64,000 nt of DNA, taken from assembly GCA_002329295.1 (NCBI GenBank), contig DCTT01000026.1:470464-534463 (forward strand). Direction: 5' to 3'. This document shows positions 52,220 to 64,000 of the stretch, in pieces. The first letter of the stretch is position 1. The number at the start of each line of letters is the position of its first letter. The notes under the pieces were generated by a model. That model did not search any database, was not told where the DNA came from, and was given only the letters and a program-made list of their open reading frames with translations. The DNA is from Eubacteriaceae bacterium UBA1433. Its GTDB lineage: Bacteria > Bacillota > Clostridia > Eubacteriales > UBA1433. The position numbers were made by a program, and so were the translations under genes.

Positions 52220-53689
52220 TTGAAAAACGGAATTATGATGCAATGTTTTGAATGGTATACATATAGTGATGGCGGGTTTTATCGCTGGCTGAAAGAGCAG
52301 CTGGATCATCTGTACGAGATAGGTATTAACGCTCTTTGGCTGCCGCCTGCCTGTAAGGCGACAGGGGTGGACGATGTGGGATACGGGATTTATGACTTGT
52401 ATGATTTGGGAGAATTTAATCAAAAGGGAGCAATTCGGACAAAGTACGGCACAAAAGAAGAATTGCTGGACCTGATTAGAACGGCACAAGAGAAGGGATT
52501 TTGCGTGTATGCGGACGTGGTGCTCAATCACAAAGCAGGGGCCGATTATGCAGAGACCTTTTCGATAGTGGAAGTTGACGAAAAAAACAGATGGAAAGTG
52601 ATTTCGGAACCCTATGACATTGATGGCTGGACAGGATTTCGCTTTCCGGGCAGAGACGGAAAATATTCAGAATTTGTTTGGAACCATACTCACTTTACCG
52701 GTGTGGATTTTGACGGAAAAACGGGGAAAACGAGTATTTTCAAAATTCTCGGAGAAGGAAAAGATTGGGCGCAGGGGGTTTCGATGGAATACGGCAATTA
52801 TGATTATTTGATGTTTGCGGACATTGATCACCGCCATCCCGAGGTGGTGGAGGAGCTCTTTGCCTGGTCGGACTGGTTTTACAACGAGACAAAAGTAAAC
52901 GGATATCGATTGGATGCCTTGAAGCATATCAATGATTTTTTCATGCGCGATTTTGCACGGCATAGCCGTAAAGGCAAGGAAGATTTTTATATTTTCGGAG
53001 AATATTGGGCGGCGGACGGGGATATGGTGCGCAATTATGCAAAGCAGACAGAATATGAAATCGACTTGCTGGATGTGGCGCTGCATTTTAATTTTTATCA
53101 TGCGTCACAACAAAACGAACATTACGATTTGCGCAGGCTGTTTGACAATTCGCTTGTACAGCGAAGGCCTACGATGGCTGTTACTTTTGTGGACAATCAT
53201 GATTCTCAGCCTGATCAGGCGCTGTCTTCCTGGGTGGACGACTGGTTTAAGCCGCTGGCTTACGGAGCAATTTTACTGCGCAAAGACGGATATCCTTGTA
53301 TTTTTTTTGGCGATTATTATGGAATCGGCGGGGACTATCCGTTGGAGGACAAAAAAGAAATCATCGAAAAACTGCTGCTGTGCAGGAAGCGTTTTGCCTA
53401 TGGCGAGCAACATGACTATTTTGTGAGGGCAAACTGCATCGGGTGGGTGCGTCTGGGAGACGAAGAACATCCTTATCCGAGCGCTACATTGATGAGCAAT
53501 CATAAAAAAGGCAGGATTCGCATGTTTGTCGGCACCCGTTTTGCGGGCTCGGTTTTTGCCGATTATTTAGGAAATCGTACCGAAAAAGTGGTTATCGACA
53601 GCGATGGTTATGGTGAATTTGTTGTGGCAGGGCGCAGCATATCTTGTTGGGTGCAGGAGAATGTGGTGCCGAAAGAAACTGGAAAATAA
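52220..53689 (+). CDS. Cytoplasmic alpha-amylase (GH13)
   Basis: A 489-residue glycoside hydrolase family 13 enzyme resembling liquefying Bacillus amylases (MMQCFEWYTY at the start) but without a signal peptide, so intracellular. Catalytic regions are VYADVVLNHKAGAD (I), NGYRLDALKHI with the nucleophile Asp (II), IFGEYWA with Glu (III) and TFVDNHDSQPDQAL (IV). The C-terminal beta domain ends in a glycine-rich strand. The start is TTG at 52220, with AAAGGA upstream; an ATG lies at 52235. It probably breaks down maltodextrin or glycogen, together with GlgX. Confidence 0.93.
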   Translation: MKNGIMMQCFEWYTYSDGGFYRWLKEQLDHLYEIGINALWLPPACKATGVDDVGYGIYDLYDLGEFNQKGAIRTKYGTKEELLDLIRTAQEKGFCVYADVVLNHKAGADYAETFSIVEVDEKNRWKVISEPYDIDGWTGFRFPGRDGKYSEFVWNHTHFTGVDFDGKTGKTSIFKILGEGKDWAQGVSMEYGNYDYLMFADIDHRHPEVVEELFAWSDWFYNETKVNGYRLDALKHINDFFMRDFARHSRKGKEDFYIFGEYWAADGDMVRNYAKQTEYEIDLLDVALHFNFYHASQQNEHYDLRRLFDNSLVQRRPTMAVTFVDNHDSQPDQALSSWVDDWFKPLAYGAILLRKDGYPCIFFGDYYGIGGDYPLEDKKEIIEKLLLCRKRFAYGEQHDYFVRANCIGWVRLGDEEHPYPSATLMSNHKKGRIRMFVGTRFAGSVFADYLGNRTEKVVIDSDGYGEFVVAGRSISCWVQENVVPKETGK

Positions 53690-54316
53690 AAATTGTACGA
53701 TACATAAAAAACGTCAATATGCGACAAATGATAAGTTGCGGAAATATGTAACAGTCTGAAAGCAAAAAAAGATAAATCGCATATTAAAACTGTTTCGATT
53801 GCTGTGGCAAAGAGACAGGTTGCATTATGACGGGTTGAATGCATTGGCTTGCATGAATTTATCTGCTTTGCTGAAGCTGTAAAAAACCTTTAAAGTTTAC
53901 TTATATGAATTGTATTCTTCCTGATTGCGTTTGCTGTATGCGTCTTCTTGCGTAAAATTTTGTACGATCTGATTCGGTATTTCTCTGGATAGAAAAACGA
54001 TAAAAACTGATACGCTATAATAAATCGTTTTTTGTTGGATGAGCTATGTCTTGTTGGTATGCATTGGATGCGCAGGAGCGGCGTTTTTGTGTGGCGCTGT
54101 TTTAAGGAGTGTTTTTAATATATTTATCGCAGATGGAAACGTTGTGGCAGTGCGGCGGATAAAAAAATATCGCAAAGGTTATTTTTTGACTTATTGCACT
54201 TGGAGTGATTTGCTGTATTTTGCAAGAAAAAAATAAGAATATGTAGTGTAAAACGAAAAAGGCTATGGTAAAATAAAATATTGTAACAATGGCGCAAGGT
54301 CAATTTTGGAGGCAAT
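53690..54316. other. 627-base gap upstream of prfA
   Basis: No supportable gene. A plus-strand frame at 54039-54236 would give a 65-residue hydrophobic-start peptide but has no ribosome site. On the minus strand an open frame from 54043 to a stop at 53897 (48 codons) has protein-like content (near its end DAYSKRNQEEYNSYK) but no start codon. These may be remnants of a decayed gene. A weak TAAAAT at about 54270 may be part of the prfA promoter. Confidence 0.4.
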
Positions 54317-55387
54317 ATGTTTGGGAAACTGGATTTTATTTTAGAAAGATATGACGAATTGAACGGACAGCTCAGCAGTACGGAGGTTCTTGCGCAGCAA
54401 GATGTATTTCGCGAACTGGCGAAAGAACATGCCAAGTTGGAACCGATTGTTGTGAAATATTCGGAATATAAAAAAACAAAGGAAGACTTGGACAGCAACA
54501 AAGAACTCCTGAATGAAAAAATCGACAAAGATTTCAAAAAAATGATTGAAGAGGACATTGAAGAGTTAAGCGGTGTCGCCGAAAAACTGGAAGAAGAGCT
54601 GAAAATTTTGTTGTTGCCGAAAGATGAAAATGATGAAAAAAACGTTATTATCGAAATTCGTGCGGGTACCGGCGGAGATGAGGCAGCCCTCTTTGCCGGC
54701 GATTTGCTGCGCATGTATCTTCGTTATGCGGAACGTGTCAATTTTAAAACAGAACTGCTCAGCACCAGTGAAATCGGCGTAGGCGGTTACAAAGAAGTGA
54801 TTTTTGCCGTGCAGGGAAAAGGAGCCTACAGCAAACTGAAATTTGAAAGCGGAGTGCATCGTGTTCAGCGCATTCCGCTTACGGAATCCAGCGGGCGCAT
54901 TCATACTTCGGCTTCAACGGTAGCGGTACTGCCTGAGGCGGAAGATGTGGAAATAGAAATTAATGCCAATGACTTGCGGATAGATGTGTTTCGCTCGGGA
55001 GGCCATGGAGGTCAGAGTGTGAACACTACAGACTCGGCAGTGCGCATAACGCATATTCCCACAGGGATTGTGGTAACTTGTCAGGACGAAAAATCTCAAT
55101 TGAAAAACAAAGAAAAAGCTATGAAGGTGCTTAAGGCCAGGCTCTATGATGTCGAGCAGCAAAAGGCGCACGAGGAAATGGCGCAAAACAGAAAAAATCA
55201 AGTGGGCAGCGGAGACAGAAGTGAGAGAATCCGTACCTATAATTTTCCGCAAGGCAGGGTGACGGATCATCGAATCGGACTGACGCTTTATAAACTAGAG
55301 GCGTTTTTAAACGGAGAATTGGAAGAAATGATTGATGCTTTGCAACTGGCAAACCAAGCGGAACTGTTAAAAAACAGCGAAGAATAA
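54317..55387 (+). CDS. prfA: Peptide chain release factor 1
   Basis: A 356-residue RF1 that ends translation at UAA and UAG. The GGQ loop is [17 protein letters not shown] (near residue 230) and the stop-codon-reading PxT motif is [15 protein letters not shown] (near 190). The coiled N-terminal domain and the [18 protein letters not shown] segment are standard. GGAGGC precedes the ATG. It heads a cluster with Sua5, arginine phosphatase, rpiB and dCMP deaminase. Confidence 0.97.
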   Translation: MFGKLDFILERYDELNGQLSSTEVLAQQDVFRELAKEHAKLEPIVVKYSEYKKTKEDLDSNKELLNEKIDKDFKKMIEEDIEELSGVAEKLEEELKILLLPKDENDEKNVIIEIRAGTGGDEAALFAGDLLRMYLRYAERVNFKTELLSTSEIGVGGYKEVIFAVQGKGAYSKLKFESGVHRVQRIPLTESSGRIHTSASTVAVLPEAEDVEIEINANDLRIDVFRSGGHGGQSVNTTDSAVRITHIPTGIVVTCQDEKSQLKNKEKAMKVLKARLYDVEQQKAHEEMAQNRKNQVGSGDRSERIRTYNFPQGRVTDHRIGLTLYKLEAFLNGELEEMIDALQLANQAELLKNSEE

Positions 55388-55419
55388 TCTGTCGTTGTAT
55401 TCATAAATAATGAGGAAGC

Positions 55420-56421
55420 ATGAAATATTACGAAAAAAATCAAATCGAAAATTGGGACAAAGCGATTGAAGAGGCTGCGCAGGTTATCCGAAAAGGGGGA
55501 CTCGTGGCATTTCCCACTGAAACCGTCTACGGATTGGGCGCAGATGCGCAAAATGAACAAGCAGTTCAAAAGATTTATGTTGCAAAAGGTCGTCCTGCCG
55601 ACAATCCGCTTATCGTGCATATAGCGCATAAAGAGGATTTGATGAAAATTGCAAAAGATATCTCGGATTGGGTCTTGCATGTAACAGAAAAATACTGGCC
55701 GGGGCCACTAAGCGTTGTGTTGAACAGACGAGAGGATTTTTGTTCCGCCGCATCCGCAGGACTGTCTACAGTGGCGGTGCGCATGCCCGACCATGAAACG
55801 GCGTTGGCATTGATTGAAAGAAGCGAGCGATACCTTGCCGCTCCCAGCGCCAACATCTCGGGTCGGCTCAGCCCGACCAAAGGGCGCCATGTGGCAGAGG
55901 ATATGCGTGAACATGCGGATATTATATTGGCGCAAGACGATTTGGTGTTGGGTTTGGAGTCCACCGTGATTGACGCCAGAGGTTCGTATCCCGTTATTCT
56001 TCGAACAGGATGTGTGACATGCGAAATGCTTGCGGCAAATGTGGGGCGAGCGGAAATTTACGATGCGGCTGCAGAGAAACCTCTTTTGCCCGGCATGAAA
56101 TATGTCCATTATCGACCCCGGGCAACGGTAATGATTGTAGATGGAAACTTGGAGGAAAAGAGCGAAAAAATACAAAATTTTCTTGAAACGGAGATCAAGA
56201 CAGGTATTTTTTGCAGCGAAAAGCTTTCCAAAAATATCCAGTGTAAAGACGTTGTTACTTATCGCAGTTTAAATGAAGCGGCGCAAAAATTTTATGCGAC
56301 TTTACGTGAGTTTGACGAAAAAGGCTGCCGGAAGATTCTTTGTGAAAAAGTGGAACAAACCGGGATTGGGGAAGCGTTGGTAAATCGCATGGAAAATGCG
56401 GCGGAAGGAAGATATTTATAA
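55420..56421 (+). CDS. L-threonylcarbamoyladenylate synthase (Sua5/YwlC)
   Basis: A 333-residue enzyme making the threonylcarbamoyl-AMP intermediate for the tRNA t6A modification. The YrdC domain shows GLVAFPTETVYGLGADA (residues 27-43), KGRPADNPLIVHI, and APSANISGRLSPT. A linker and a Sua5-type C-terminal domain (from about 205) follow, longer than YrdC proteins. GAGGAAG precedes the ATG. Order prfA-Sua5-YwlE-RpiB matches Bacillus. Confidence 0.95.
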   Translation: MKYYEKNQIENWDKAIEEAAQVIRKGGLVAFPTETVYGLGADAQNEQAVQKIYVAKGRPADNPLIVHIAHKEDLMKIAKDISDWVLHVTEKYWPGPLSVVLNRREDFCSAASAGLSTVAVRMPDHETALALIERSERYLAAPSANISGRLSPTKGRHVAEDMREHADIILAQDDLVLGLESTVIDARGSYPVILRTGCVTCEMLAANVGRAEIYDAAAEKPLLPGMKYVHYRPRATVMIVDGNLEEKSEKIQNFLETEIKTGIFCSEKLSKNIQCKDVVTYRSLNEAAQKFYATLREFDEKGCRKILCEKVEQTGIGEALVNRMENAAEGRYL

Positions 56422-56487
56422 GCGCAAAAATGATAATACATATATATTTAGACATGGAAATAATCAAAACTTTAATAAGGAAGCAAA

Positions 56488-56967
56488 ATGAAAAAAATTT
56501 TGTTTGTTTGTACCGGAAACACCTGTCGCAGTCCTATGGCTCAATACTTATTTAATAAGAAAAGCGCCACGGCAGATTTACAAGGACAATATGAAGCGTA
56601 CTCGGCAGGGATTTTTGCTGAAGGCGAACCGGCAAGTTATGGGGCGAGCAAAGCAATGGAAAAAAGACAAATCAATATGCAGGCACATCGGGCGAAACCC
56701 GTGAAAGAAGAAGAGATCAAAGAGGCGGTAGCAGTATTGTGCATGACGGCGGCCCATGCAGCTGTTTTGCGCAATCGGTATCCGGCCTATAAAACAAAGA
56801 TCCAAAGTCTTGCCTCTTACATCGGCACCGGCAAGGATATTGCGGATCCCTTTGGGGGAAATGCGGAAATGTACGAAAAGACGGCACAGCAAATTGAAAC
56901 ATATATCGAGAAACTCATTGAAAAACTGAAAGGAAGTCAATACAATGAAAATAGCCATCGGCAGTGA
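56488..56967 (+). CDS. Low-molecular-weight phosphatase, YwlE-like protein-arginine phosphatase
   Basis: A 159-residue phosphatase. The P-loop is FVCTGNTCRSPMA, where Thr in CTGNTCRS is the residue that favours phospho-arginine over phospho-tyrosine in Bacillus YwlE. The general acid lies in IADPFGGNAEMYE. It follows Sua5 by 66 bases and overlaps rpiB. Its partner kinase McsB is not in the window. Confidence 0.93.
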   Translation: MKKILFVCTGNTCRSPMAQYLFNKKSATADLQGQYEAYSAGIFAEGEPASYGASKAMEKRQINMQAHRAKPVKEEEIKEAVAVLCMTAAHAAVLRNRYPAYKTKIQSLASYIGTGKDIADPFGGNAEMYEKTAQQIETYIEKLIEKLKGSQYNENSHRQ

Positions 56968-57394
56968 TCATGCTGCTTATGAATTAAAAGAGAGCATCAA
57001 AAAAATGCTGATAAAAGAAGGATATAATTTGTTGGATGTAGGAACAAATTCTTCTTGCAGCGTGGATTATCCTGTCTATGGGTTGGCGCTTGCCAAAGCA
57101 GTGGCGGCAGGAGAGGCAAAATACGGCATTGCTCTTTGCGGCAGCGGAATCGGCATGTCGATTGTGGCAAACAAAGTGCATGGAATACGTGCAGCTTTGG
57201 CCTGCGACGGCAACCGGGCCGCCCTTGCCAGGCAGCACAACAATGCAAATGTTCTTGTCATTGGCGCACGCTTTACAGAAAAAGAAGCGGCGTTGGAGAT
57301 GGTGAAGGTGTTCCTGCAAACAGAATTTGAAGGACAACGACACGAAAAAAGAGTTCAACTCATTACCGAATATGAACAAAAGAGCCATGAGTGA
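56945..57394 (+). CDS. rpiB: Ribose 5-phosphate isomerase B
   Basis: A 149-residue RpiB (YwlF) interconverting ribose 5-phosphate and ribulose 5-phosphate. [15 protein letters not shown], with Asp and His, [13 protein letters not shown] and the catalytic [14 protein letters not shown] are intact. GAAAGGAAG lies in the preceding gene's 3' end and the two genes overlap by 23 bases. It links the pentose phosphate branch to PRPP synthesis. Confidence 0.96.
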   Translation: MKIAIGSDHAAYELKESIKKMLIKEGYNLLDVGTNSSCSVDYPVYGLALAKAVAAGEAKYGIALCGSGIGMSIVANKVHGIRAALACDGNRAALARQHNNANVLVIGARFTEKEAALEMVKVFLQTEFEGQRHEKRVQLITEYEQKSHE

Positions 57395-57420
57395 AAAATG
57401 CAAAAAAAGGAAAAATAGCG

Positions 57421-57891
57421 ATGATAGATGAAAAAAAAATGGAGCAAAGACCTTCCTGGGACGATTATTTTATGAGCATATTGCAGACGGTAAAAGAGCG
57501 ATCTACCTGTTACAGGCGAAAGGTGGGCGCCGTTATTGTAAAAGACAAACGTATTATCGCCACGGGTTATAACGGTGCTCCCACAGGGTTGAAACATTGC
57601 TATGAAGTGGGATGTCTCAGAGAAAAACTCAATATCCCCAGCGGACAGCATCACGAGCTTTGCAGAGGCATTCATGCGGAACAAAATGCGATTATTCAGG
57701 CGGCTGCTTATGGCGTCAGTATTAACGGAGCAACCATATACATTACACACAGTCCTTGTGTGCAGTGTGCCAAAATGATGATCAATGCAGGCATAAAACG
57801 CATTGTGTATTCGGGAGACTATCCCGACGAATTGGCAAAACAGTTGCTGGATGAAGCAAATATTGTTACGGAGCGATATATAAAAGCCTGA
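57421..57891 (+). CDS. dCMP deaminase (ComEB-like)
   Basis: A 156-residue zinc deaminase for dCMP to dUMP. The zinc site is GIHAEQNAI (His, and Glu as proton shuttle) and [11 protein letters not shown] (two cysteines). [12 protein letters not shown] at the N-terminus and GYNGAPTG are typical. The ATG at 57421, nine bases after AAGGA, is preferred to the GTG at 57391 that overlaps rpiB. It completes the prfA cluster. Confidence 0.94.
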   Translation: MIDEKKMEQRPSWDDYFMSILQTVKERSTCYRRKVGAVIVKDKRIIATGYNGAPTGLKHCYEVGCLREKLNIPSGQHHELCRGIHAEQNAIIQAAAYGVSINGATIYITHSPCVQCAKMMINAGIKRIVYSGDYPDELAKQLLDEANIVTERYIKA

Positions 57892-57967
57892 TTTTTACTG
57901 AAAAACCGATATTTTTTTACGATTTTTACCAAATATTAAAAAAAAGTATAAAAATCATGTTATTCTT

Positions 57968-57996
57968 TTGACAATCAAAAAGCAATGTGTTAAAAT
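57968..57996 (+). promoter_or_regulatory. Sigma-A type promoter of the V-ATPase operon
   Basis: A perfect TTGACA (57968-57973) is separated by 17 bases from TAAAAT (57991-57996). It lies about 90 bases before the first ATPase gene. Confidence 0.8.
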
Positions 57997-58083
57997 TTCG
58001 GTACAATATTTTATTTTCTGGGGATTATCTCAGGAATTAAGATATTTTGTTTTAAAAAAACACTTTAAAAGGCGGTATTACTC

Positions 58084-58391
58084 ATGAACTTTGACGCAAT
58101 TAAAACCATTTCCGCGGCCGAAAGCCAAGCGGAAAAGATTCGCGCAGAGGCCGCTTCCGAGGCAAAACGCATCCTTGCCCAAGCGGAAGCAGATGGTGAG
58201 GCGTTGGTATTGAAGGCGAAAGAAGAAGCGAATGTTCGCGTTTCGCACCTCTATGCCGACGCAGATCGTGCAGGCACTGCCGAAGCTCAAAAAATTGAGC
58301 AAACAGCCAAAGAAAATGCTGATGCCCTGGGTCAAACCGGACAGGCAGCAATGGACAAGGCTGTATCCGTCATCACCGAAAGGATTTTATC

Positions 58392-58401
<10 letters not shown>
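58084..58401 (+). CDS. V-type ATPase peripheral-stalk subunit G/H
   Basis: A 105-residue, almost entirely helical, alanine- and glutamate-rich protein that would pair with subunit E in the peripheral stalk. Its coiled-coil pattern from residues 10-75 (AAESQAEKIRAEAASEAKRI) is typical. AAGGCGG precedes the ATG. It is first in the operon and overlaps the subunit I gene by 10 bases. Enterococcus ntpF is the equivalent. Confidence 0.85.
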
Positions 58402-60832
<2,431 letters not shown>

Positions 60833-60859
60833 TTGCGAATGAGAAACAGGTGTAACACT

Positions 60860-61459
60860 ATGAACGGTATTGAAAAAATAACAGGAAAAATTTTAGACGA
60901 AGCAAATGCAGATGCACAGAAAATAATAGAACAGGCAAAAGCAGAAGCGGAAAAAATTTTAGAAACTTATAAAAACAAGGCAGTCGTTGCTGCGGCTGAG
61001 ATAGAAGAAGTCGGCGGCAGACAGGCGATTGCACAAGAAAAAAAGCATGAATCCAATGCAGGATTAGAAGCGCGAAAAACATTGTTGCAAAAAAAGCAAG
61101 AATTGATTTCTCAGGCATTTGATACTGCACTGAACAATCTTTGTTCATTGCCGGCAGAACAATATATTGATCTATTGGCGCGACTTGCGGCAAACGCATC
61201 GGAAAACGGAGCGGAACAAGTGATTTTTTCGCAAGAAGACAAAGAAAAATATGGACAAAAAATTATTGTTTCTGCAAATGAAATGCTGAAAAACAAAGGC
61301 AAAAACGGTCAATTGACCGTGTCTGAAAAGACGCGACCCATAACAGGTGGCATTGTACTTGTTCGCGGGGATGTAGAAGTGAATGCGGCGTTGGACGAAC
61401 TGGTTCGCATGCAACGTGATTCGCTGTCGGCACAGGTCGCGGAAGTGTTGTTTCAATAA
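60860..61459 (+). CDS. ntpE: V-type ATPase subunit E
   Basis: A 199-residue peripheral-stalk subunit. The long N-terminal helix (KITGKILDEANADAQKIIEQ) is followed by a globular C-terminal domain (TGGIVLVRGDVEVNAALDEL). The frame opens at 60833, but the ATG at 60860 has CAGGTG upstream and gives the normal family start MNGIEKI. The gene follows ntpK by 27 bases. Confidence 0.92.
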   Translation: MNGIEKITGKILDEANADAQKIIEQAKAEAEKILETYKNKAVVAAAEIEEVGGRQAIAQEKKHESNAGLEARKTLLQKKQELISQAFDTALNNLCSLPAEQYIDLLARLAANASENGAEQVIFSQEDKEKYGQKIIVSANEMLKNKGKNGQLTVSEKTRPITGGIVLVRGDVEVNAALDELVRMQRDSLSAQVAEVLFQ

Positions 61460-61544
61460 ACAACAGGATCATCAATTATGTTGTTTGTTTTACATGGCAG
61501 GTGAATCTGAAATGAGAACAAAGAACAGAAAGGAGTACTGACTC

Positions 61545-62573
61545 TTGGAAAGATTTCAGGAAATTCAAGATATAGATTATCTGTACGCCAGCACCAGAAT
61601 CCGCTCTTTAGAGCGTTCATTGATGACGACGGAACGATTGAGACGTATGGCAGAGGCCAAAACGGATGATGAATTGCTCAAAGTGCTGGAAGAGTGCGGC
61701 TATGGCGAAATTGGTAGTCTGTCGCAAGTACCTGCCGCCATCGCACGAAAGCGCGCCGAAGTTTTGGACGACATGTTCAAAATGGCACCGGACAAAACGG
61801 TCGTGCAGATATTTCTTTTGAAATATGATTATCATAATCTGAAGGCGATTTTAAAGGGAGAAGCTGCAAAGACAGAATATGAATCCTCATTGATGGAAGG
61901 CGGACGCATTCCTTTAAAAAAGATGATCGCCTCCGTAAGCAGCGCAGTGATCGGCGCAGACGGTGAATTGACGGATATTATGAAACATGCTGCCAACGAA
62001 GCGCGGGATGTTTTGGCCAGAACGGGAGATCCGAGACTTTCGGATACCGTGCTGGACAGAGCGGCCTTTGCCGAAATGAAAGAGCTTGCTGAAGAGTCGC
62101 AAAGGGCGCATGAATTAAAAAGTGATTTTTTGATGGAATATGTCAAGTTGAAAATTGACGGCATCAACATGCGTACGGCAGTCAGATTAAAACGGATGAA
62201 TCAAGACAGTTCACAGATCAGCAAGTATTTCATCGAAGGCGGAAGCGTTCCGCTTTCAAGATTGCGTGTGGAAATTACACCGGAAAGCCTGATCAGCATT
62301 TTCGAAACCTCTCCGCTGAAAGAAGCGGCGCACGGCGCAGCAGATGCGTTACGTGAAGGAAAGGGTCTTGCCCGGGTGGACACACAAGTTGAAAATGCGC
62401 TTTTAAATTATTTAAAAAACGCAAAATATATACCCTTTGGCGAAATGCATATCATTGCTCATGTTGCTGCAAGAGAGACAGAATTTACGGCAATCAACAT
62501 GGTGCTTGCGGCGAGAAAAGCAGGGCTTTTGCCGGAAGAAATTATGGAAAGGCTGAGGGAAACGTATGTATAA
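61545..62573 (+). CDS. ntpC: V-type ATPase subunit C (d-type)
   Basis: A 342-residue helical subunit that links the central rotor to the c-ring. It reads RFQEIQDIDYLYASTRIRSLE at the start and IAHVAARETEFTAINMVLAARKAGL at the end, both typical (RxxE, NxRxxxxAR-type pattern). The start is TTG with AAAGGAG upstream. The gene follows ntpE and overlaps the F subunit by 8 bases. Confidence 0.92.
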   Translation: MERFQEIQDIDYLYASTRIRSLERSLMTTERLRRMAEAKTDDELLKVLEECGYGEIGSLSQVPAAIARKRAEVLDDMFKMAPDKTVVQIFLLKYDYHNLKAILKGEAAKTEYESSLMEGGRIPLKKMIASVSSAVIGADGELTDIMKHAANEARDVLARTGDPRLSDTVLDRAAFAEMKELAEESQRAHELKSDFLMEYVKLKIDGINMRTAVRLKRMNQDSSQISKYFIEGGSVPLSRLRVEITPESLISIFETSPLKEAAHGAADALREGKGLARVDTQVENALLNYLKNAKYIPFGEMHIIAHVAARETEFTAINMVLAARKAGLLPEEIMERLRETYV

Positions 62574-62880
62574 GATAGCAGTAATAGGCGATAGAGAAAG
62601 TGTTCTGAGCTTCAAAGCCCTTGGCATTGAAACGGTTCCGGTAAACGATGCTGCAGAGGCAAAAGAACAACTTCATCGCATGGCTGAAGAAGGATACGCA
62701 GTGATATACCTTACCGAGCAATTGGCTACCGATTTAAAACACGAACTTGCTGTTTACGCGGAACGCGTAACACCGGCCATTATTTTGATGCCCGGTCAAG
62801 GAGAAAGTTTGGGAATCGGCCTTAAGGCTGTCAAAGAAGCAGTAGAACGCGCTGTTGGTGCGGACATACTCGGTGAGTAA
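62566..62880 (+). CDS. ntpG: V-type ATPase subunit F
   Basis: A 104-residue central-stalk subunit. The start MYKIAVIGDRESVLSFKALG and the central ILMPGQGES motif identify it. It overlaps ntpC and is followed by the catalytic subunit after 24 bases. Confidence 0.93.
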   Translation: MYKIAVIGDRESVLSFKALGIETVPVNDAAEAKEQLHRMAEEGYAVIYLTEQLATDLKHELAVYAERVTPAIILMPGQGESLGIGLKAVKEAVERAVGADILGE

Positions 62881-62904
62881 AAATCTAATGAAAGGTGAAA
62901 TAAT

Positions 62905-64000
62905 ATGGAAAACGGAAAAATTGTCAAGGTAGCCGGTCCGCTGGTTGTCGCAGAAGGAATGACCAATGCAAATATGTTTGACGTTGTAAATGTAGGCAAA
63001 CAGCGTTTAATCGGTGAAATCTTAGAAATGCGCGGCGGAAGCGCTTCGATCCAAGTATATGAAGAAACTGCCGGCATCAGAGTTGGCGATGAAGTCGTAA
63101 CGTTGGGTTCTCCGCTTTCAGTGGAACTCGGACCCGGACTAATCAGTACGATTTATGACGGAATCCAACGTCCGCTTGAAGAAATCAGAGCAAGAGCGGG
63201 TTCGAACATTGCAAGAGGCGTTAAGGTGCCCGCACTTTCCAGAGATAAAAAATGGAAATTTGAACCAAAAGTTAAAGTGGGCGATAAAGTAATTGCAGGA
63301 GATATCATCGGTGTGGTTCAAGAAACCATCGTGGTAGAACATAAAATTATGGTGCCCGTTGGTGTTGAAGGTGAGGTTGCAGAAATCAAAGACGGAGAAT
63401 TTACCGTCGAAGAAATTGTATGCGTTGTTAACACGGAAAAAGGCAAAAAAGAACTGAGCATGATGCAAAGATGGCCGGTTCGTGTTGAGCGACCATATAA
63501 AGAAAAATTGCCACCCGATATTCCGATGATTACAGGACAGCGCATCATAGATACGTTCTTTCCCATGGCTAAAGGGGGAACGGCTGCAGTGCCCGGACCT
63601 TTTGGTAGCGGAAAAACCGTCGTGCAGCACCAGTTGGCAAAATGGAGTGACGTAGATATTGTTATTTATGTTGGATGCGGTGAACGTGGAAACGAAATGA
63701 CAGACGTTTTGATGGAGTTTCCCGAACTCCAAGACCCGAGAACCGGAGCAAGCTTAATGGAACGAACGGTTTTGATTGCCAACACCTCCGACATGCCTGT
63801 TGCGGCACGTGAGGCTTCGGTGTATACGGGAATTACCATTGCGGAATACTTTAGAGATATGGGATATGCTGTGGCATTGATTGCGGACTCTACATCGCGT
63901 TGGGCGGAAGCGCTTCGTGAAATGTCCGGACGTCTCGAAGAAATGCCCGGTGAAGAAGGATATCCCGCATACCTGACATCTCGTCTTGCACAGTTCTATG
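62905..64000 (+). CDS. ntpA: V-type ATPase catalytic subunit A (partial, cut by window end)
   Basis: The first 365 codons of the catalytic subunit, running off the right edge; a full copy is about 590 residues. It starts [19 protein letters not shown] with AAAGGTG upstream. Then come the bulge (non-homologous) region, [19 protein letters not shown], the Walker A loop [11 protein letters not shown] (near residue 235), [13 protein letters not shown] with the catalytic Glu, and [20 protein letters not shown]. The next genes should be subunits B and D. Confidence 0.96.
   Translation, partial: MENGKIVKVAGPLVVAEGMTNANMFDVVNVGKQRLIGEILEMRGGSASIQVYEETAGIRVGDEVVTLGSPLSVELGPGLISTIYDGIQRPLEEIRARAGSNIARGVKVPALSRDKKWKFEPKVKVGDKVIAGDIIGVVQETIVVEHKIMVPVGVEGEVAEIKDGEFTVEEIVCVVNTEKGKKELSMMQRWPVRVERPYKEKLPPDIPMITGQRIIDTFFPMAKGGTAAVPGPFGSGKTVVQHQLAKWSDVDIVIYVGCGERGNEMTDVLMEFPELQDPRTGASLMERTVLIANTSDMPVAAREASVYTGITIAEYFRDMGYAVALIADSTSRWAEALREMSGRLEEMPGEEGYPAYLTSRLAQFY

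Noticed and set aside
54039..54236. A 65-residue frame with a hydrophobic start upstream of prfA
   Set aside because: No ribosome binding site, no recognisable family, and the C-terminal half looks like random translation of AT-rich DNA.

Overview
The window looks like a chromosomal stretch from an anaerobic Bacillota, most likely a member of the Clostridia. Evidence for this is the paired DnaD-domain and DnaC/DnaI-like primosome genes, SpoVG, a SpoVB-type flippase next to a YabN/MazG protein and HU, the prfA - Sua5 - arginine phosphatase - rpiB - dCMP deaminase order, AGGAGG-type ribosome binding sites and a V-type ATPase operon. Base composition is moderately AT-rich and coding style is uniform. 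I see no prophage, insertion sequence, CRISPR array or rRNA. One tRNA (Leu, anticodon CAG) is present.

Layout. 0.2-4.4 kb: DUF488, an MscS-type channel, a ferredoxin-like F420-dehydrogenase-beta homologue, a DUF308 membrane protein and a nucleotide-cyclase-fold protein whose C-terminus is frameshifted. 4.5-8.0 kb: a MacAB-like efflux operon headed by an unknown membrane protein. 8.1-12.8 kb: two tandem paralogous GntR/FCD regulators, then an Ldh2-family dehydrogenase and a sodium:solute symporter. 13-16 kb: small stress-type genes and a glycogen debranching enzyme. 16-21 kb (minus strand): DUF937, glycerol kinase coupled to a monoacylglycerol-lipase-like hydrolase, a split UxaA/SuyAB-type lyase and a QueT transporter. 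21.4-24.8 kb: a patatin-fold protein that lacks its catalytic serine, then the DnaD/DnaC pair. 24.9-29.2 kb: argCJBD. 29.3-34.5 kb: an EFR1 flavodoxin-ferredoxin, murC, spoVG, glmU and prs. 34.7-37.9 kb (minus): a double-Nudix protein, ornithine carbamoyltransferase and arginine deiminase. 38.5-40.8 kb: a lipoprotein, two UspA proteins and tRNA-Leu. 40.9-46.4 kb: rsmA, a CCA-transferase-like/HD protein with a degenerate head, SpoVB-like flippase, YabN/MazG, HU. 46.4-51.8 kb: HtrA protease, DegV, DUF167, Hsp33, an aminotransferase. 52.2-57.9 kb: cytoplasmic alpha-amylase, prfA, Sua5, arginine phosphatase, rpiB, dCMP deaminase. 58.1-64.0 kb: V-ATPase genes G/H-I-K-E-C-F-A, with A cut by the window edge.

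How it fits together. The gene set suggests a fermentative, sodium-using organism. The V-ATPase c-ring protein carries the residues that bind sodium in the Enterococcus hirae enzyme, and a sodium:solute symporter lies in the same window. Arginine can be made through argCJBD and broken down through arginine deiminase, and the only carbamoyltransferase visible sits with the deiminase. Glycogen and starch breakdown (GlgX, alpha-amylase) and lipid-glycerol use (lipase plus GlpK) supply carbon.

The observations most worth a second look are several family members that have lost key catalytic motifs (patatin-like, CCA-transferase-like, YabN methylase domain), the frameshifted cyclase-fold gene, the tandem GntR/FCD pair with GT-NN-AC sites in front of the dehydrogenase-symporter operon, the tandem-Nudix fusion, and a 9-bp inverted repeat in the leader of a lipoprotein gene. 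Coordinates of starts were adjusted by ribosome binding site and family length where noted.
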